A stretch of 7,313 nt of DNA from CAZEZY01 sp964516635 (GCA_964516635.1 CAZEZY010000117.1:1-7313); one strand, 5' to 3'. Shown: positions 1-6,831, counted from the first letter of the stretch. The notes: generated by a model not told the origin, from the letters alone. Numbers and translations are program-made.

Positions 1-195
1 CTGCACGCACCAGCATGGAAAACAGGTCCTGCGAGAACCGATGCTTTTTTTCCTTGGGTGGGAATCCCTTCTGTGCCGCAAGGTTTCGGGTGTGGTCGAT
101 CAGCACCGTGCCGACTCCCCGCCGCTGCCAGGCCGGATGGTTATGTCCAAGGCATGGCTCCCCTTGCGGTCGATGGCGTGAATGGTGAGCAAAAA
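1..195 (-). pseudogene. GNAT acetyltransferase-like remnant, frameshifted, runs off the left edge
   Basis: Read on the minus strand, codons from 195 downward give LLTIHAIDRKGSHALD, then the frame must shift by one base near 150-145 to continue as HPAWQRRGVGTVLIDHTR and on to position 1. The first part resembles beta strand 4 of a GNAT fold. QRRGVG fits the acetyl-CoA pyrophosphate-binding motif A (Q/RxxGxG/A), and the helix after it ends in a typical AAQKGF. A TGA at 198-196 closes the first frame, so the N-terminal half of a GNAT domain is missing. Seen: the motif, the stop and the frame change. Known: GNAT enzymes acetylate amines with acetyl-CoA. Inferred: this is a decayed or mis-sequenced acetyltransferase gene. 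The residues after the helix (GFPPKEKKHRF) are not typical GNAT, and the C-terminus lies outside the window, so the family call is tentative. Confidence 0.4.
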
Positions 196-410
196 TCACT
201 GGGCATCAGCGGCACGATCAGGCGAGCCACCGGAATGGCCAGGGATTCTGCCAACCGTGGCGGTTGCCCGAGGTGTTCCCGGCTGTCCAGCAGCAAGGAG
301 GGCCGAGCGATCACCAGCGCCTCCCGTTCCAGGGTCTGGAGCGCCTCTTCAAGTTCACCCTTGACCCGGTTGTAGAAGACGGGCGACCGGGCTTTTGGCT
401 TCTGGCAGGC
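141..410 (-). pseudogene. C-terminal fragment of an NAD(P)-binding SDR/epimerase-like oxidoreductase
   Basis: The minus strand is open from 410 (after an in-frame TGA at 413-411) to a TAA at 143-141, with no good start codon. Near the beginning it reads SPVFYNRVKGELEEAL, which matches the YxxxK active-site region of atypical short-chain dehydrogenases (NAD(P)H-binding, YbjT/HTATIP2-like), where Tyr and Lys act in catalysis. It continues with ALVIARPSLLLDSREHLG, the usual strand and loop after that helix. A complete protein of this type is about 210-220 aa with a GxxGxxG nucleotide-binding motif at the N-terminus. Here the first half is absent. Recognisable similarity fades around 200, where the GNAT-like remnant begins, and the last codons to the stop overlap that remnant in another frame. 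It is most likely a dead fragment, truncated at both ends. Confidence 0.55.
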
Positions 411-465
411 TCAAACCACACACCGAAGAACTGGCCGGAATATTCGCCCATAATGATTGGCTACC

Positions 466-846
466 ATGGCAAACACCTTCCTGCTGCAGCGGTCCCTGCA
501 AAGCACGCTGGGGCTGACGCTGCTGTCGTTTTTCGTGACCATGGGCGTGGTGGCTGCGGCCGGCTACTGGTTGCTGGATGCCCATCGCTACGGGCAACTG
601 GCTCTGAGCCAGATGAGCTGGCAGATGGCCCAGTCGCTGGGCGTGGCCATCATGGCCCCCAAAGGACTGGCGGCGGCGGTGCTGGCGGGTGTGCCACTTC
701 AATACGGGATCGAGGCGGGCCAGCTGATGCAGGACTTCACGTTCGTGGTGGTTTTCGTCAGCATCTGCCTCACGGCCTTCCTGTTGCCTCTGACCACCCG
801 TGTCAAGGCTGATCACTCCCCTCGCTTTTCATCAGACCCACCATGA
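466..846 (+). pseudogene. N-terminally truncated cation:proton antiporter (CPA/NhaP-type C-terminal end)
   Basis: The ORF encodes a hydrophobic protein of about 126 aa with membrane segments near residues 15-37, 57-77 and 91-110. The motif MAPKGLAAAVLAGVPLQYGI (63-82), followed by FVVVFVSICLTAFLLPL, matches the last two helices of CPA1-type sodium or potassium/proton exchangers, where a P-R/K-G-x-x-A-A motif precedes the penultimate helix. Full antiporters have about 400 aa and 12 or more helices. The transport core, with its conserved Asp residues, is missing here. TAA TGA stops at 451-456 lie immediately upstream in frame, so the ORF cannot extend. An in-frame TTG at 457 is an alternative start, but no Shine-Dalgarno sequence supports either. 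The stop codon overlaps the start of the DUF3429 gene by 4 bases, so translation of this stump could still couple to that gene. The fragment is unlikely to transport ions. A genuine small membrane protein cannot be excluded. Confidence 0.6.
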
Positions 847-1313
847 ATGCCCCCTTTCCGAGTGAACGACCCCCTGCCGTTGCCTGGCTTGGCTATGGCG
901 GATTGATTCCCTTCGTCGTCCCGGCCTTGTGCGTCGTCTTGACGCCAGGCAACACGGCCTTCTGGCTACAGGCCCTGGCCGCCTACGGCGCTGCCATCCT
1001 GAGCTTTGTGGGCGCTTTGCACTGGGCTTTCGCCATGCTGCTGCCCGGATTGACGCCCTCGCACCGCCGCTACAGCTACGTGTGGAGCACGATCCCTGCC
1101 CTGGCGGCCTGGGTGGCGCTGCTGCTGCCCACCGTACCGGGTCTGTTGCTGCTCATCGGCGGGTTGGTGGCCCACTACGCACACGACCTGAAGCTTGTGA
1201 AAGCAGCCCCCCTGCCCGACTGGTACCTGCCACTGCGCACGCAACTCACCATCGGGGCCGGCCTCTCGCTCGCCACGGCCATGCTGACGGTCTTGTCAAA
1301 ACCAGGCGCTTGA
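843..1313 (+). CDS. DUF3429 domain inner-membrane protein
   Basis: This 156-aa protein has about five hydrophobic helices (near 14-34, 42-66, 80-96, 98-114 and 134-151). It carries the family hallmarks LGYGGLIPF (16-24), AAYGAAILSFVGALHWAFAM (46-65), YVWSTIPALAAW (79-90) and DWYLPLRTQLT (126-136). These match DUF3429, a family of small integral membrane proteins found in proteobacteria and related to eukaryotic TMEM69. Its biochemical role is unknown. The length is normal for the family and the gene appears intact. The ATG at 843 overlaps the upstream TGA (ATGA) and has no Shine-Dalgarno sequence of its own, which suggests translational coupling to the antiporter fragment before it. The stop codon lies within the -35 element of the next promoter. 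Confidence is high on the family, with no basis for a specific function. Confidence 0.85.
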   Translation: MNAPFPSERPPAVAWLGYGGLIPFVVPALCVVLTPGNTAFWLQALAAYGAAILSFVGALHWAFAMLLPGLTPSHRRYSYVWSTIPALAAWVALLLPTVPGLLLLIGGLVAHYAHDLKLVKAAPLPDWYLPLRTQLTIGAGLSLATAMLTVLSKPGA

Positions 1314-1338
1314 CACGGGGCAAGCAAAACTTCAGAAT
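1310..1338 (+). promoter_or_regulatory. Predicted sigma-70 promoter upstream of the 44-codon ORF
   Basis: A perfect -35 consensus TTGACA (1310-1315) is separated by exactly 17 bases from CAGAAT (1333-1338), which matches 4 of 6 bases of TATAAT. Local A/T content is clearly higher than in the flanking genes. Transcription would start near 1345, leaving a leader of about 45 bases before the ATG at 1390. The -35 box overlaps the stop codon of the DUF3429 gene. The promoter could serve the small ORF and possibly the large gene after it. Confidence 0.6.
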
Positions 1339-1339
1339 A

Positions 1340-1355
1340 GTGAACATACATTCAC
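1340..1355. promoter_or_regulatory. Inverted repeat GTGAA-N6-TTCAC, candidate operator at the transcription start
   Basis: The sequence GTGAACATACATTCAC has perfect 5-base arms around a 6-base centre. It lies immediately after the predicted -10 element, covering the expected start site, which is where a repressor would block transcription. The half-site spacing (GTGA-N8-TCAC) is two bases too long for a CRP/FNR site. Arms this short cannot be assigned to a regulator family, so binding is inferred from symmetry and position only. Confidence 0.4.
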
Positions 1356-1389
1356 CGAAAGAAGTTTTCATTCCTTGCTGGAGCCCTCC

Positions 1390-1524
1390 ATGAGCCTGAA
1401 AGCCCTGATCCGCAAATTCACCGGCAAAGGCGGCGCCCTCAACCGCGCCACATCCGCCCGTGACGTCTGCCGCCTCAATGCCATTGCGATGGCAGCCCGC
1501 GTCTCCGTCTGGGATCTGGACTGA
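1390..1524 (+). CDS. Small ORF, 44 aa, unknown function
   Basis: The ORF starts MSLKALIRKFTGKGGALNRA and ends SVWDLD. I do not recognise the product. Support for coding comes from a GGAG six bases before the ATG, a predicted sigma-70 promoter about 50 bases upstream, and third codon positions that are mostly G or C, as in the neighbouring real genes. The protein has a basic N-terminal third (Lys4, Arg8, Lys9, Lys13, Arg19), a single Cys near residue 27, an Ala-rich hydrophobic stretch near 31-38, and an acidic, Trp-containing tail. There is no obvious membrane helix or signal peptide. It is followed by 105 bases without a feature and then the DUF748 gene in the same direction. It could be a stand-alone small protein or a regulatory leader peptide. 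A chance ORF is possible but less likely given the promoter and codon bias. Confidence 0.5.
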   Translation: MSLKALIRKFTGKGGALNRATSARDVCRLNAIAMAARVSVWDLD

Positions 1525-1629
1525 GTATCCGTCCCTTGCCCTACCCTGGCCATCCGGCATCGCCAATTGGGTGTACGCTTCCTGTATTCGTTGCTGAAAC
1601 GGAGCCAGGAACTGCCCGATTGATCGTGT

Positions 1630-4600
1630 ATGGCCATGAACGCATCAGACACCACCACCCACCCCTCCCGCTGGCGACGATGGACAGCATGGGCGCTGGC
1701 CCTGTGGGCGGCCGTGTGGCTGCTCGGCTGGCTGGGCTTGCCACCTCTGCTGCGCTGGCAGATGCAGGCCCAGCTCGAACAGCGGCTCGAGCGGCCCGTT
1801 GCGGTGGAAGCCGTGCGATTCCGACCGTGGTCCATGGAATTGGAGGTCCTGGGCCTGAGCATCGGCCAGCCCATCACCGAGGCGCCGGATTCCGCAGGCC
1901 CCACGCTGCGCGTGCAACGGCTGTACGCCAATGCCGAACTGCAATCGCTGCTGCGCTGGGCGCCGGTGGTGGACGCATTGGCCATTCAGGGCCTGGAAAT
2001 CCAGGTGCGCCATCGCGGTGAAGGCCGTTACGACATTGACGATCTGCTGGCACGCCTCGCCAGCCCTGACGACACCCCTGATCCATCCCTGCCGCGATTT
2101 GCGGTGTTCAACATTTCGCTGGAAGCCCCCGCACTGACCCTGGTGGACGAACCGGTCGGGGTGACGCATCGCATTCAAGACCTGAACCTGCAAGTGCCCT
2201 TCCTGAGCAACCTGGGGGCACGGCGAGAAGTGGCCACCGAGCCTCGGCTGTCGCTCCTCCTGAACGGCCAGCGACTGGAATCCCAAGCGCTCAGCACGCC
2301 ATTTGCGCAGACGCATGCGACCGAAGCAACCCTGCGCATTCCCGCCCTGGACCTCGCCCCCTACCTGCCCTATTGGCCAGCCGCATGGCCGATGAGGCCG
2401 CAGCAGGGCGTCCTCGATGTGGACCTGCGACTGGCCTTTGAACAGCAAGACGCGCCACAGATCAACCTGCAAGGCAGGCTCGGCGTCACCGGATTGCAAA
2501 TCGCCGAAACGCGCGGTGGTCAGGCAGAGCCCCTGTTTCACCTGCCCCGGCTGACACTGGCCCTGGAGCCGTCGCAACCGCTGATGCAGCGCTGGCACGT
2601 GGGGGAGGTGTTCCTGCAAGGGCCTGAGCTGTGGGTGCGGCGCAACGCGCAGGGGCAGATCAACTGGCAGTCGCTCGCCGAGGCATGGCCTGCCAACCAC
2701 TCAGCCGATGCACCATCGGCGGCGGACCGCCCACTGCGGTTCAGGCTCGACCACCTGCACTGGCAGGATGCCCAAGTCCACTGGGACGATGCCAGCACCC
2801 GCCCGGCCGCCCGCTGGACGTGGACGGCCATGCAGCACGACTGGCGAGCGTTCCAGTGGCCCCTCGAAGCCCCCGCACCCTTCGAGGGCCAGCTGGTCTG
2901 GGAGGGCGCTGAGCTGAAATGGCAGGGCGCGCTCCAGCCCGAAGGCCTGACACTCCAAACCACCCTGGCAGACTGGCCCCTGGCCACCATCGCCCCCTAC
3001 CTGAGCACCGTGCTCAAGCCCGCCCTCAGCGGGGCATTGACGGTGGCATCGGAGATGGAATGGTCGGCGGCGCCTGAAGGAGGCCTGACCGTGTCGGTTC
3101 CGCAACTGGCCGTGAGCGACATCCGACTGGGTCCGACCCGTGCACCGCTGGCACGGCTGCAACGCCTCGAAGTGGCCGATGCCGACTTGCGCTGGCCCGA
3201 TGCCCGGCTGAACATCGGACGCGTGACGCTGCAAGGCCCCCAGGTGGGGGTCAGCCGGGACGCAGAAGGCCGATGGATGACGGAGACCTGGCTGGCAGAC
3301 CCGCCCGCCACCCGGCGCGGGCCGGCCGCCCAGTCCACGGCAACCGGACCCGCCTGGGATGTTCGCCTTCAGGCGGTTCAGGTCCGCCAGGGTCGCCTGG
3401 ACTGGACGGACGCCCTGCCGACCGAGCCCGTGAACCTGCGGCTGGATGCCCTGCGTCTGGACCTGCGCAACCTGCAACCCCTGGCGAGGCGCCAGGCCAG
3501 CATGCCACTGACCCTCGACGCCCAGCTGCTGGGCCTGGATGCGCAAGGCCGGCCCCGCACCGACCGCGATGCCGGCCAGTTGAACCTGAAAGGCGAGGTG
3601 CGACTGCCCTCTGCCCATGGGGGCGGTGCCACACCGATGCGGCTCGACATGCAATTGCAGGCCGAAAGGCTGCCCCTGCACGAACTGGTCGCCTACGCCG
3701 GCCCAGCCCTCCAGCTGGATGTGCTGCGAGCCGATGCGAGTGCGCGGGGACGTCTGTCGATGGACATGGGCACCGATCTGGCCTTGCGGTACGAGGGCGA
3801 CGCGGCGATTGACGACTTCAGCGCCGACTCTCTGCAACCACAGGCGAGGCTTCTGGACTGGAAAAGCCTGGCGCTCCGGGGCATCGACCTGAAACTGGCA
3901 CCCGATGCCCCGTTGCGCCTGCAGGTCGGCGAAACCGTGCTCAGCGACTATTACGCCCGTGTGCTGGTGAGCGAGACAGGTCGGCTGAACCTGCAGGACC
4001 TCTGGAAACCCGATGCCAGGGACAAGACCGAGCCGCCCACCGGATCGGCAGCTTCACCCCCGCCCGATATCCGTTTTGGCCCCATGAGCCTGGTTCAAGG
4101 TCAGGTGGATTTTGCCGACCGGTTCATCCGCCCCAACTACTCGGCTCGTCTGACCGAATTGACGGGAAGCCTGAGTGCCTTCTTGACCCAGCCCGGCGGT
4201 GCCACCGAAGGCGATCTGTCGGCACTCACGCTGCGCGGCCGGGTAGAAGGCACGGCCACGCTCGACATCACCGGCCGGCTCAACCCCCTGGCCCAACCGC
4301 TGATGCTGGATATCCGGGGGCAGGTGCGCGAACTGGAACTGCCACCGCTGTCCCCCTACAGCACCCGCTACGCGGGCCATGGCATTGAACGGGGCAAGCT
4401 GAGCATGGACGTGCGTTACCAGGTGGCCGCCGACGGCCAGTTGCAGGCCAGCAACCAGATCATCCTGAACCAGTTGCGCTTCGGCGACCGCGACGCCAGC
4501 AGCGAAGCCCCCAATCTGCCCGTGAAACTGGCCGTGGCGCTGCTCGCCGATCGCAATGGCGTGATCGACATCAACCTGCCCATCGGTGGCTCCCTCAACG

Positions 4601-5268
4601 ACCCACAGTTCCGCCTCGGGCCCATCATCGTGAAAGTGATCTTCAACCTGATCGCCAAGGCCGTGACCGCGCCGTTCAGCTTGCTGGCGAGTGCCCTTTC
4701 GGGCGGCAGCGATGAACTCTCCACCCTGAACTTTGCCCTGGGCCAGCCCGCCCTGGATGCCACCGCTGGCGAACGCCTGCAGCGCGTCGCCAAGGCACTG
4801 CAGGACCGGCCCGCACTGGCGGTCACCGTGGTCGGTCATGCCCACCCGGAAGCCGAACGGGACGCCTATCGCCGGGCCCAGCTCGATGAACGCATCCGCG
4901 CCGAAAAACGACGACTGCTGGCCCGACAGGGGATTTCGCTTGACGCGGCCCAGGGCATCAGCCCCGAAGAGTACCCTTCCCTGCTCAAAGCCGTGTACCA
5001 GCGCACCGATATCCCGAAGCCGCGCAACCTCATCGGCATGGCCAAGGACATCCCACAGGCCGACATGGAAACCCTGCTACTGACAGCCATTCCCGTGCCC
5101 GAAGACGCGATGCGCAACCTGGCGTTGGCCCGTGCGGTTCAGGTGAAGGACGCACTGGTTGCACAGGGTGTGGAAGCCAGTCGGGTGTTTCTGGGCGCCC
5201 CCCAAATCCACACCCAGGCCAGCGAAGCAACCCCTGCGCGCGCCGAGCTGCAACTCGGTACCCGTTGA
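1630..5268 (+). CDS. DUF748 / AsmA-like large envelope protein
   Basis: This 1212-aa protein has one N-terminal membrane anchor (about 17-38, after an Arg/Trp-rich start), so nearly all of it should lie in the periplasm. Next to the anchor are LLRWQMQAQLEQRL and the AsmA-like signature VEAVRFRPWSMELEVLGLSI (about 59-78). Long runs of alternating beta-strand-like repeats follow. The classic DUF748 block covers about 820-1025, including FADRFIRPNYSARL (828-841), DINLPIGGSLNDPQFRLGP (near 980-1000) and an FNLIAKAVTAPF segment. Residues about 1034-1095 (FALGQPALDATAGERL, then VTVVGHAHPEAERD) resemble an OmpA-type peptidoglycan-binding fold, but weakly. AsmA-like proteins such as YhdP and TamB act in envelope lipid or outer-membrane protein transport. 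DUF748 members are presumed similar but are not well characterised. The start must be 1630 or the ATG at 1636, because a TGA sits at 1621. Neither has a good Shine-Dalgarno sequence; the nearest AGGA, at 1607-1610, is too far away. No convincing promoter is seen in 1525-1629. Confidence 0.85.
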   Translation: MAMNASDTTTHPSRWRRWTAWALALWAAVWLLGWLGLPPLLRWQMQAQLEQRLERPVAVEAVRFRPWSMELEVLGLSIGQPITEAPDSAGPTLRVQRLYANAELQSLLRWAPVVDALAIQGLEIQVRHRGEGRYDIDDLLARLASPDDTPDPSLPRFAVFNISLEAPALTLVDEPVGVTHRIQDLNLQVPFLSNLGARREVATEPRLSLLLNGQRLESQALSTPFAQTHATEATLRIPALDLAPYLPYWPAAWPMRPQQGVLDVDLRLAFEQQDAPQINLQGRLGVTGLQIAETRGGQAEPLFHLPRLTLALEPSQPLMQRWHVGEVFLQGPELWVRRNAQGQINWQSLAEAWPANHSADAPSAADRPLRFRLDHLHWQDAQVHWDDASTRPAARWTWTAMQHDWRAFQWPLEAPAPFEGQLVWEGAELKWQGALQPEGLTLQTTLADWPLATIAPYLSTVLKPALSGALTVASEMEWSAAPEGGLTVSVPQLAVSDIRLGPTRAPLARLQRLEVADADLRWPDARLNIGRVTLQGPQVGVSRDAEGRWMTETWLADPPATRRGPAAQSTATGPAWDVRLQAVQVRQGRLDWTDALPTEPVNLRLDALRLDLRNLQPLARRQASMPLTLDAQLLGLDAQGRPRTDRDAGQLNLKGEVRLPSAHGGGATPMRLDMQLQAERLPLHELVAYAGPALQLDVLRADASARGRLSMDMGTDLALRYEGDAAIDDFSADSLQPQARLLDWKSLALRGIDLKLAPDAPLRLQVGETVLSDYYARVLVSETGRLNLQDLWKPDARDKTEPPTGSAASPPPDIRFGPMSLVQGQVDFADRFIRPNYSARLTELTGSLSAFLTQPGGATEGDLSALTLRGRVEGTATLDITGRLNPLAQPLMLDIRGQVRELELPPLSPYSTRYAGHGIERGKLSMDVRYQVAADGQLQASNQIILNQLRFGDRDASSEAPNLPVKLAVALLADRNGVIDINLPIGGSLNDPQFRLGPIIVKVIFNLIAKAVTAPFSLLASALSGGSDELSTLNFALGQPALDATAGERLQRVAKALQDRPALAVTVVGHAHPEAERDAYRRAQLDERIRAEKRRLLARQGISLDAAQGISPEEYPSLLKAVYQRTDIPKPRNLIGMAKDIPQADMETLLLTAIPVPEDAMRNLALARAVQVKDALVAQGVEASRVFLGAPQIHTQASEATPARAELQLGTR

Positions 5269-6831
5269 TCAACGCCCCTTGCGTCCCTCGGGCAAAGCCA
5301 CCATCACAGCCTGCCCTGGCGTGGTGCAACCGGCGTCGCAGCAACGGCCGGGCTGGCGGTTCTGCGTGATGACACGGCCTTCGTCGTGCAGCACCCCGCG
5401 GTCCAGCAGCCGCTCCACCAGTTCCACCCGGGAACCGATCGGATAGTTGCGGTAGATTTCGCGTTTCATCGCTTCGGGTGAACCGCCACCATGCAAGCTG
5501 ATCACGGAATACCAGCCTCCCTGATAAGACGCCGTCAGGTCTTCCAGGAAACGGGCGGTCTGGATGCGTTTGTCGTATGGGACGTCGGGATTGGCCCGCA
5601 ACACGTCACTCAGCCGGGCCGCCGTTTCGGGGTTGTGGTCTTCGTCTGGCCCTGGCAAGGCCACAATCAGCCCGCCCGACACATGGTGGGCAATGCGGTG
5701 CATGTCGTAAATCTGCGTGGCCAGCAGCAGCTTGCCGATGTTGGCAAACACCGGATCGGGCACAAAACTCTGCGCCAGTTCGTCCTGCGTGGCGTAGACC
5801 GATGCGGCCACCCCGCAGGCATAAAAACCCTCCGTGATCTTGATCAGCTCCACCATCTGGTCGCGCAGGTGGTTTTCTTCGGCCGGGTCAAAGCCGTTGG
5901 CCTCGCACATGAGGGCACCCGCCCCGATGAGGAGATCGCCAAAACCCGCGCGGGCGCCAATGCAGCTGTGCCGATGGTGGGTGGCATAGTTGTAGGTCAT
6001 GTAGCCGCTGTGTTCCCATTCGCCGGCATAAAACACCCGGTCCCACGGCACGAACACCTCCTCGAACATCACCACACCGGTGGATTGACCGTACTTCCCA
6101 GAAAACACCGCCGCCTTGTCGCCTGGCCGGCCTGCTGGACGCGCCACGATGGTCACCCCCGGCGCGTCCACCGGCACCGCGCAGCAGACCGCAAAGTCCG
6201 CGTCTTCCCGGCCCATGTTCCGGCAGGGCATCACCAGCAACTCATGCATGTAGGGGGCACCGGTGACGATGGCTTTGGTACCGGAAATCCGGATGCCCCG
6301 CCCATCGCGGTGGGTGATGTGCACGTAGGTGTCGGCGTTGCCCTGCTGATGGGGCCGTTTGCTGCGGTCACCCTTGGCATCGGTCATGGCAATGCCCAGT
6401 GTGAGGTCACGGCGCTGCACCTCGTGCAGATAGGCGGCAAAGGTCTCGCGGTGCTCGGTGGTTCCTCTGGCATCGTCGATGCGAGCCGACACCTGGTGAA
6501 TCGCATTCAGCGCGTCGTGCGTCAGGTAACGCTGGGCACAACCGGTTTCCTGGCACACGAGCCGAACCGCTTCCAGCTTGTTCAGCAAGTCGCCACTGCT
6601 GGTGTTGATGTGCGTGAAGCGGTTCACCACCTCCCCGGTGCTGGCCTGGGTCGCCGTCATGATGGGGGCAAACTCGGGCCGCAAGGCGTGGTCATAAGTC
6701 AGGCCGATGGCGTTGATGCCTGGGCGCAGCGCCGGCTCATCCACCACCGATTCCACCCGCCGGCCATCAACAAAAACCGTCGGGTGGCAGGCACGAAGGG
6801 ACTCTTCGTATTCACGGGCCGTCATCAGCAT
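5269..6831 (-). CDS. HpaB/PvcC/4-hydroxybutyryl-CoA dehydratase superfamily flavoprotein, AbfD-like branch
   Basis: This 520-aa protein belongs to the 4-hydroxyphenylacetate 3-hydroxylase / vinylacetyl-CoA isomerase superfamily (acyl-CoA dehydrogenase fold, flavin-binding). From the start MLMTAREYEESL it parallels clostridial AbfD: RPGINAIGLTYDHA (36-49), VNRFTHI, MTDAKGDRS (149-157), ISGTKAIVTGA (182-192), FEEVFVPWDRVF (256-267), HHRHSCIGARAGFGD (285-299), HVSGGLIVALP (383-393) and SLHGGGSPEA (445-454). From remembered AbfD, two of four [4Fe-4S] ligands are retained (Cys98, His287). The other two are replaced (Tyr102, Ala293), as is the catalytic Glu in the last motif. The HpaB active-site His position is Ile147. 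The reaction is therefore uncertain: it could be a flavin-dependent hydroxylase of an aromatic or acyl substrate, or an isomerase. No flavin reductase (HpaC) is nearby. ATG 6831 is preferred over TTG 6855 because it has a GGAG and matches family N-termini. It converges on the DUF748 gene with zero spacing. Confidence 0.8.
   Translation of the reverse strand: MLMTAREYEESLRACHPTVFVDGRRVESVVDEPALRPGINAIGLTYDHALRPEFAPIMTATQASTGEVVNRFTHINTSSGDLLNKLEAVRLVCQETGCAQRYLTHDALNAIHQVSARIDDARGTTEHRETFAAYLHEVQRRDLTLGIAMTDAKGDRSKRPHQQGNADTYVHITHRDGRGIRISGTKAIVTGAPYMHELLVMPCRNMGREDADFAVCCAVPVDAPGVTIVARPAGRPGDKAAVFSGKYGQSTGVVMFEEVFVPWDRVFYAGEWEHSGYMTYNYATHHRHSCIGARAGFGDLLIGAGALMCEANGFDPAEENHLRDQMVELIKITEGFYACGVAASVYATQDELAQSFVPDPVFANIGKLLLATQIYDMHRIAHHVSGGLIVALPGPDEDHNPETAARLSDVLRANPDVPYDKRIQTARFLEDLTASYQGGWYSVISLHGGGSPEAMKREIYRNYPIGSRVELVERLLDRGVLHDEGRVITQNRQPGRCCDAGCTTPGQAVMVALPEGRKGR

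Noticed and set aside
58..812. Plus-strand frames over the left end (105 and 182 codons)
   Set aside because: They are Gly/Arg/Ser/Pro-rich with no recognisable motif and lie opposite or out of frame with the SDR, GNAT and antiporter remnants.
355..816. A 153-codon minus-strand frame opposite the antiporter fragment
   Set aside because: The translation is Gln/His-rich and low in complexity, while the plus-strand frame has antiporter motifs and clean membrane helices. It is a shadow.
1340..1355. CRP/FNR binding site
   Set aside because: The GTGA and TCAC half-sites are separated by 8 rather than 6 bases, and the outer T and A are not both present.
1645..3837. Two long minus-strand frames (351 and 378 codons) under the DUF748 gene
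   Set aside because: Both are antisense to a clear AsmA-like coding sequence, are rich in Gln, Gly, His and Arg, and show no domain or ribosome binding site.
5269..6831. Confident naming as 4-hydroxybutyryl-CoA dehydratase (abfD) or 4-hydroxyphenylacetate 3-monooxygenase (hpaB)
   Set aside because: Key cluster and catalytic residues of the first and the active-site His of the second appear to be replaced, and no CoA-pathway genes or HpaC reductase are nearby.
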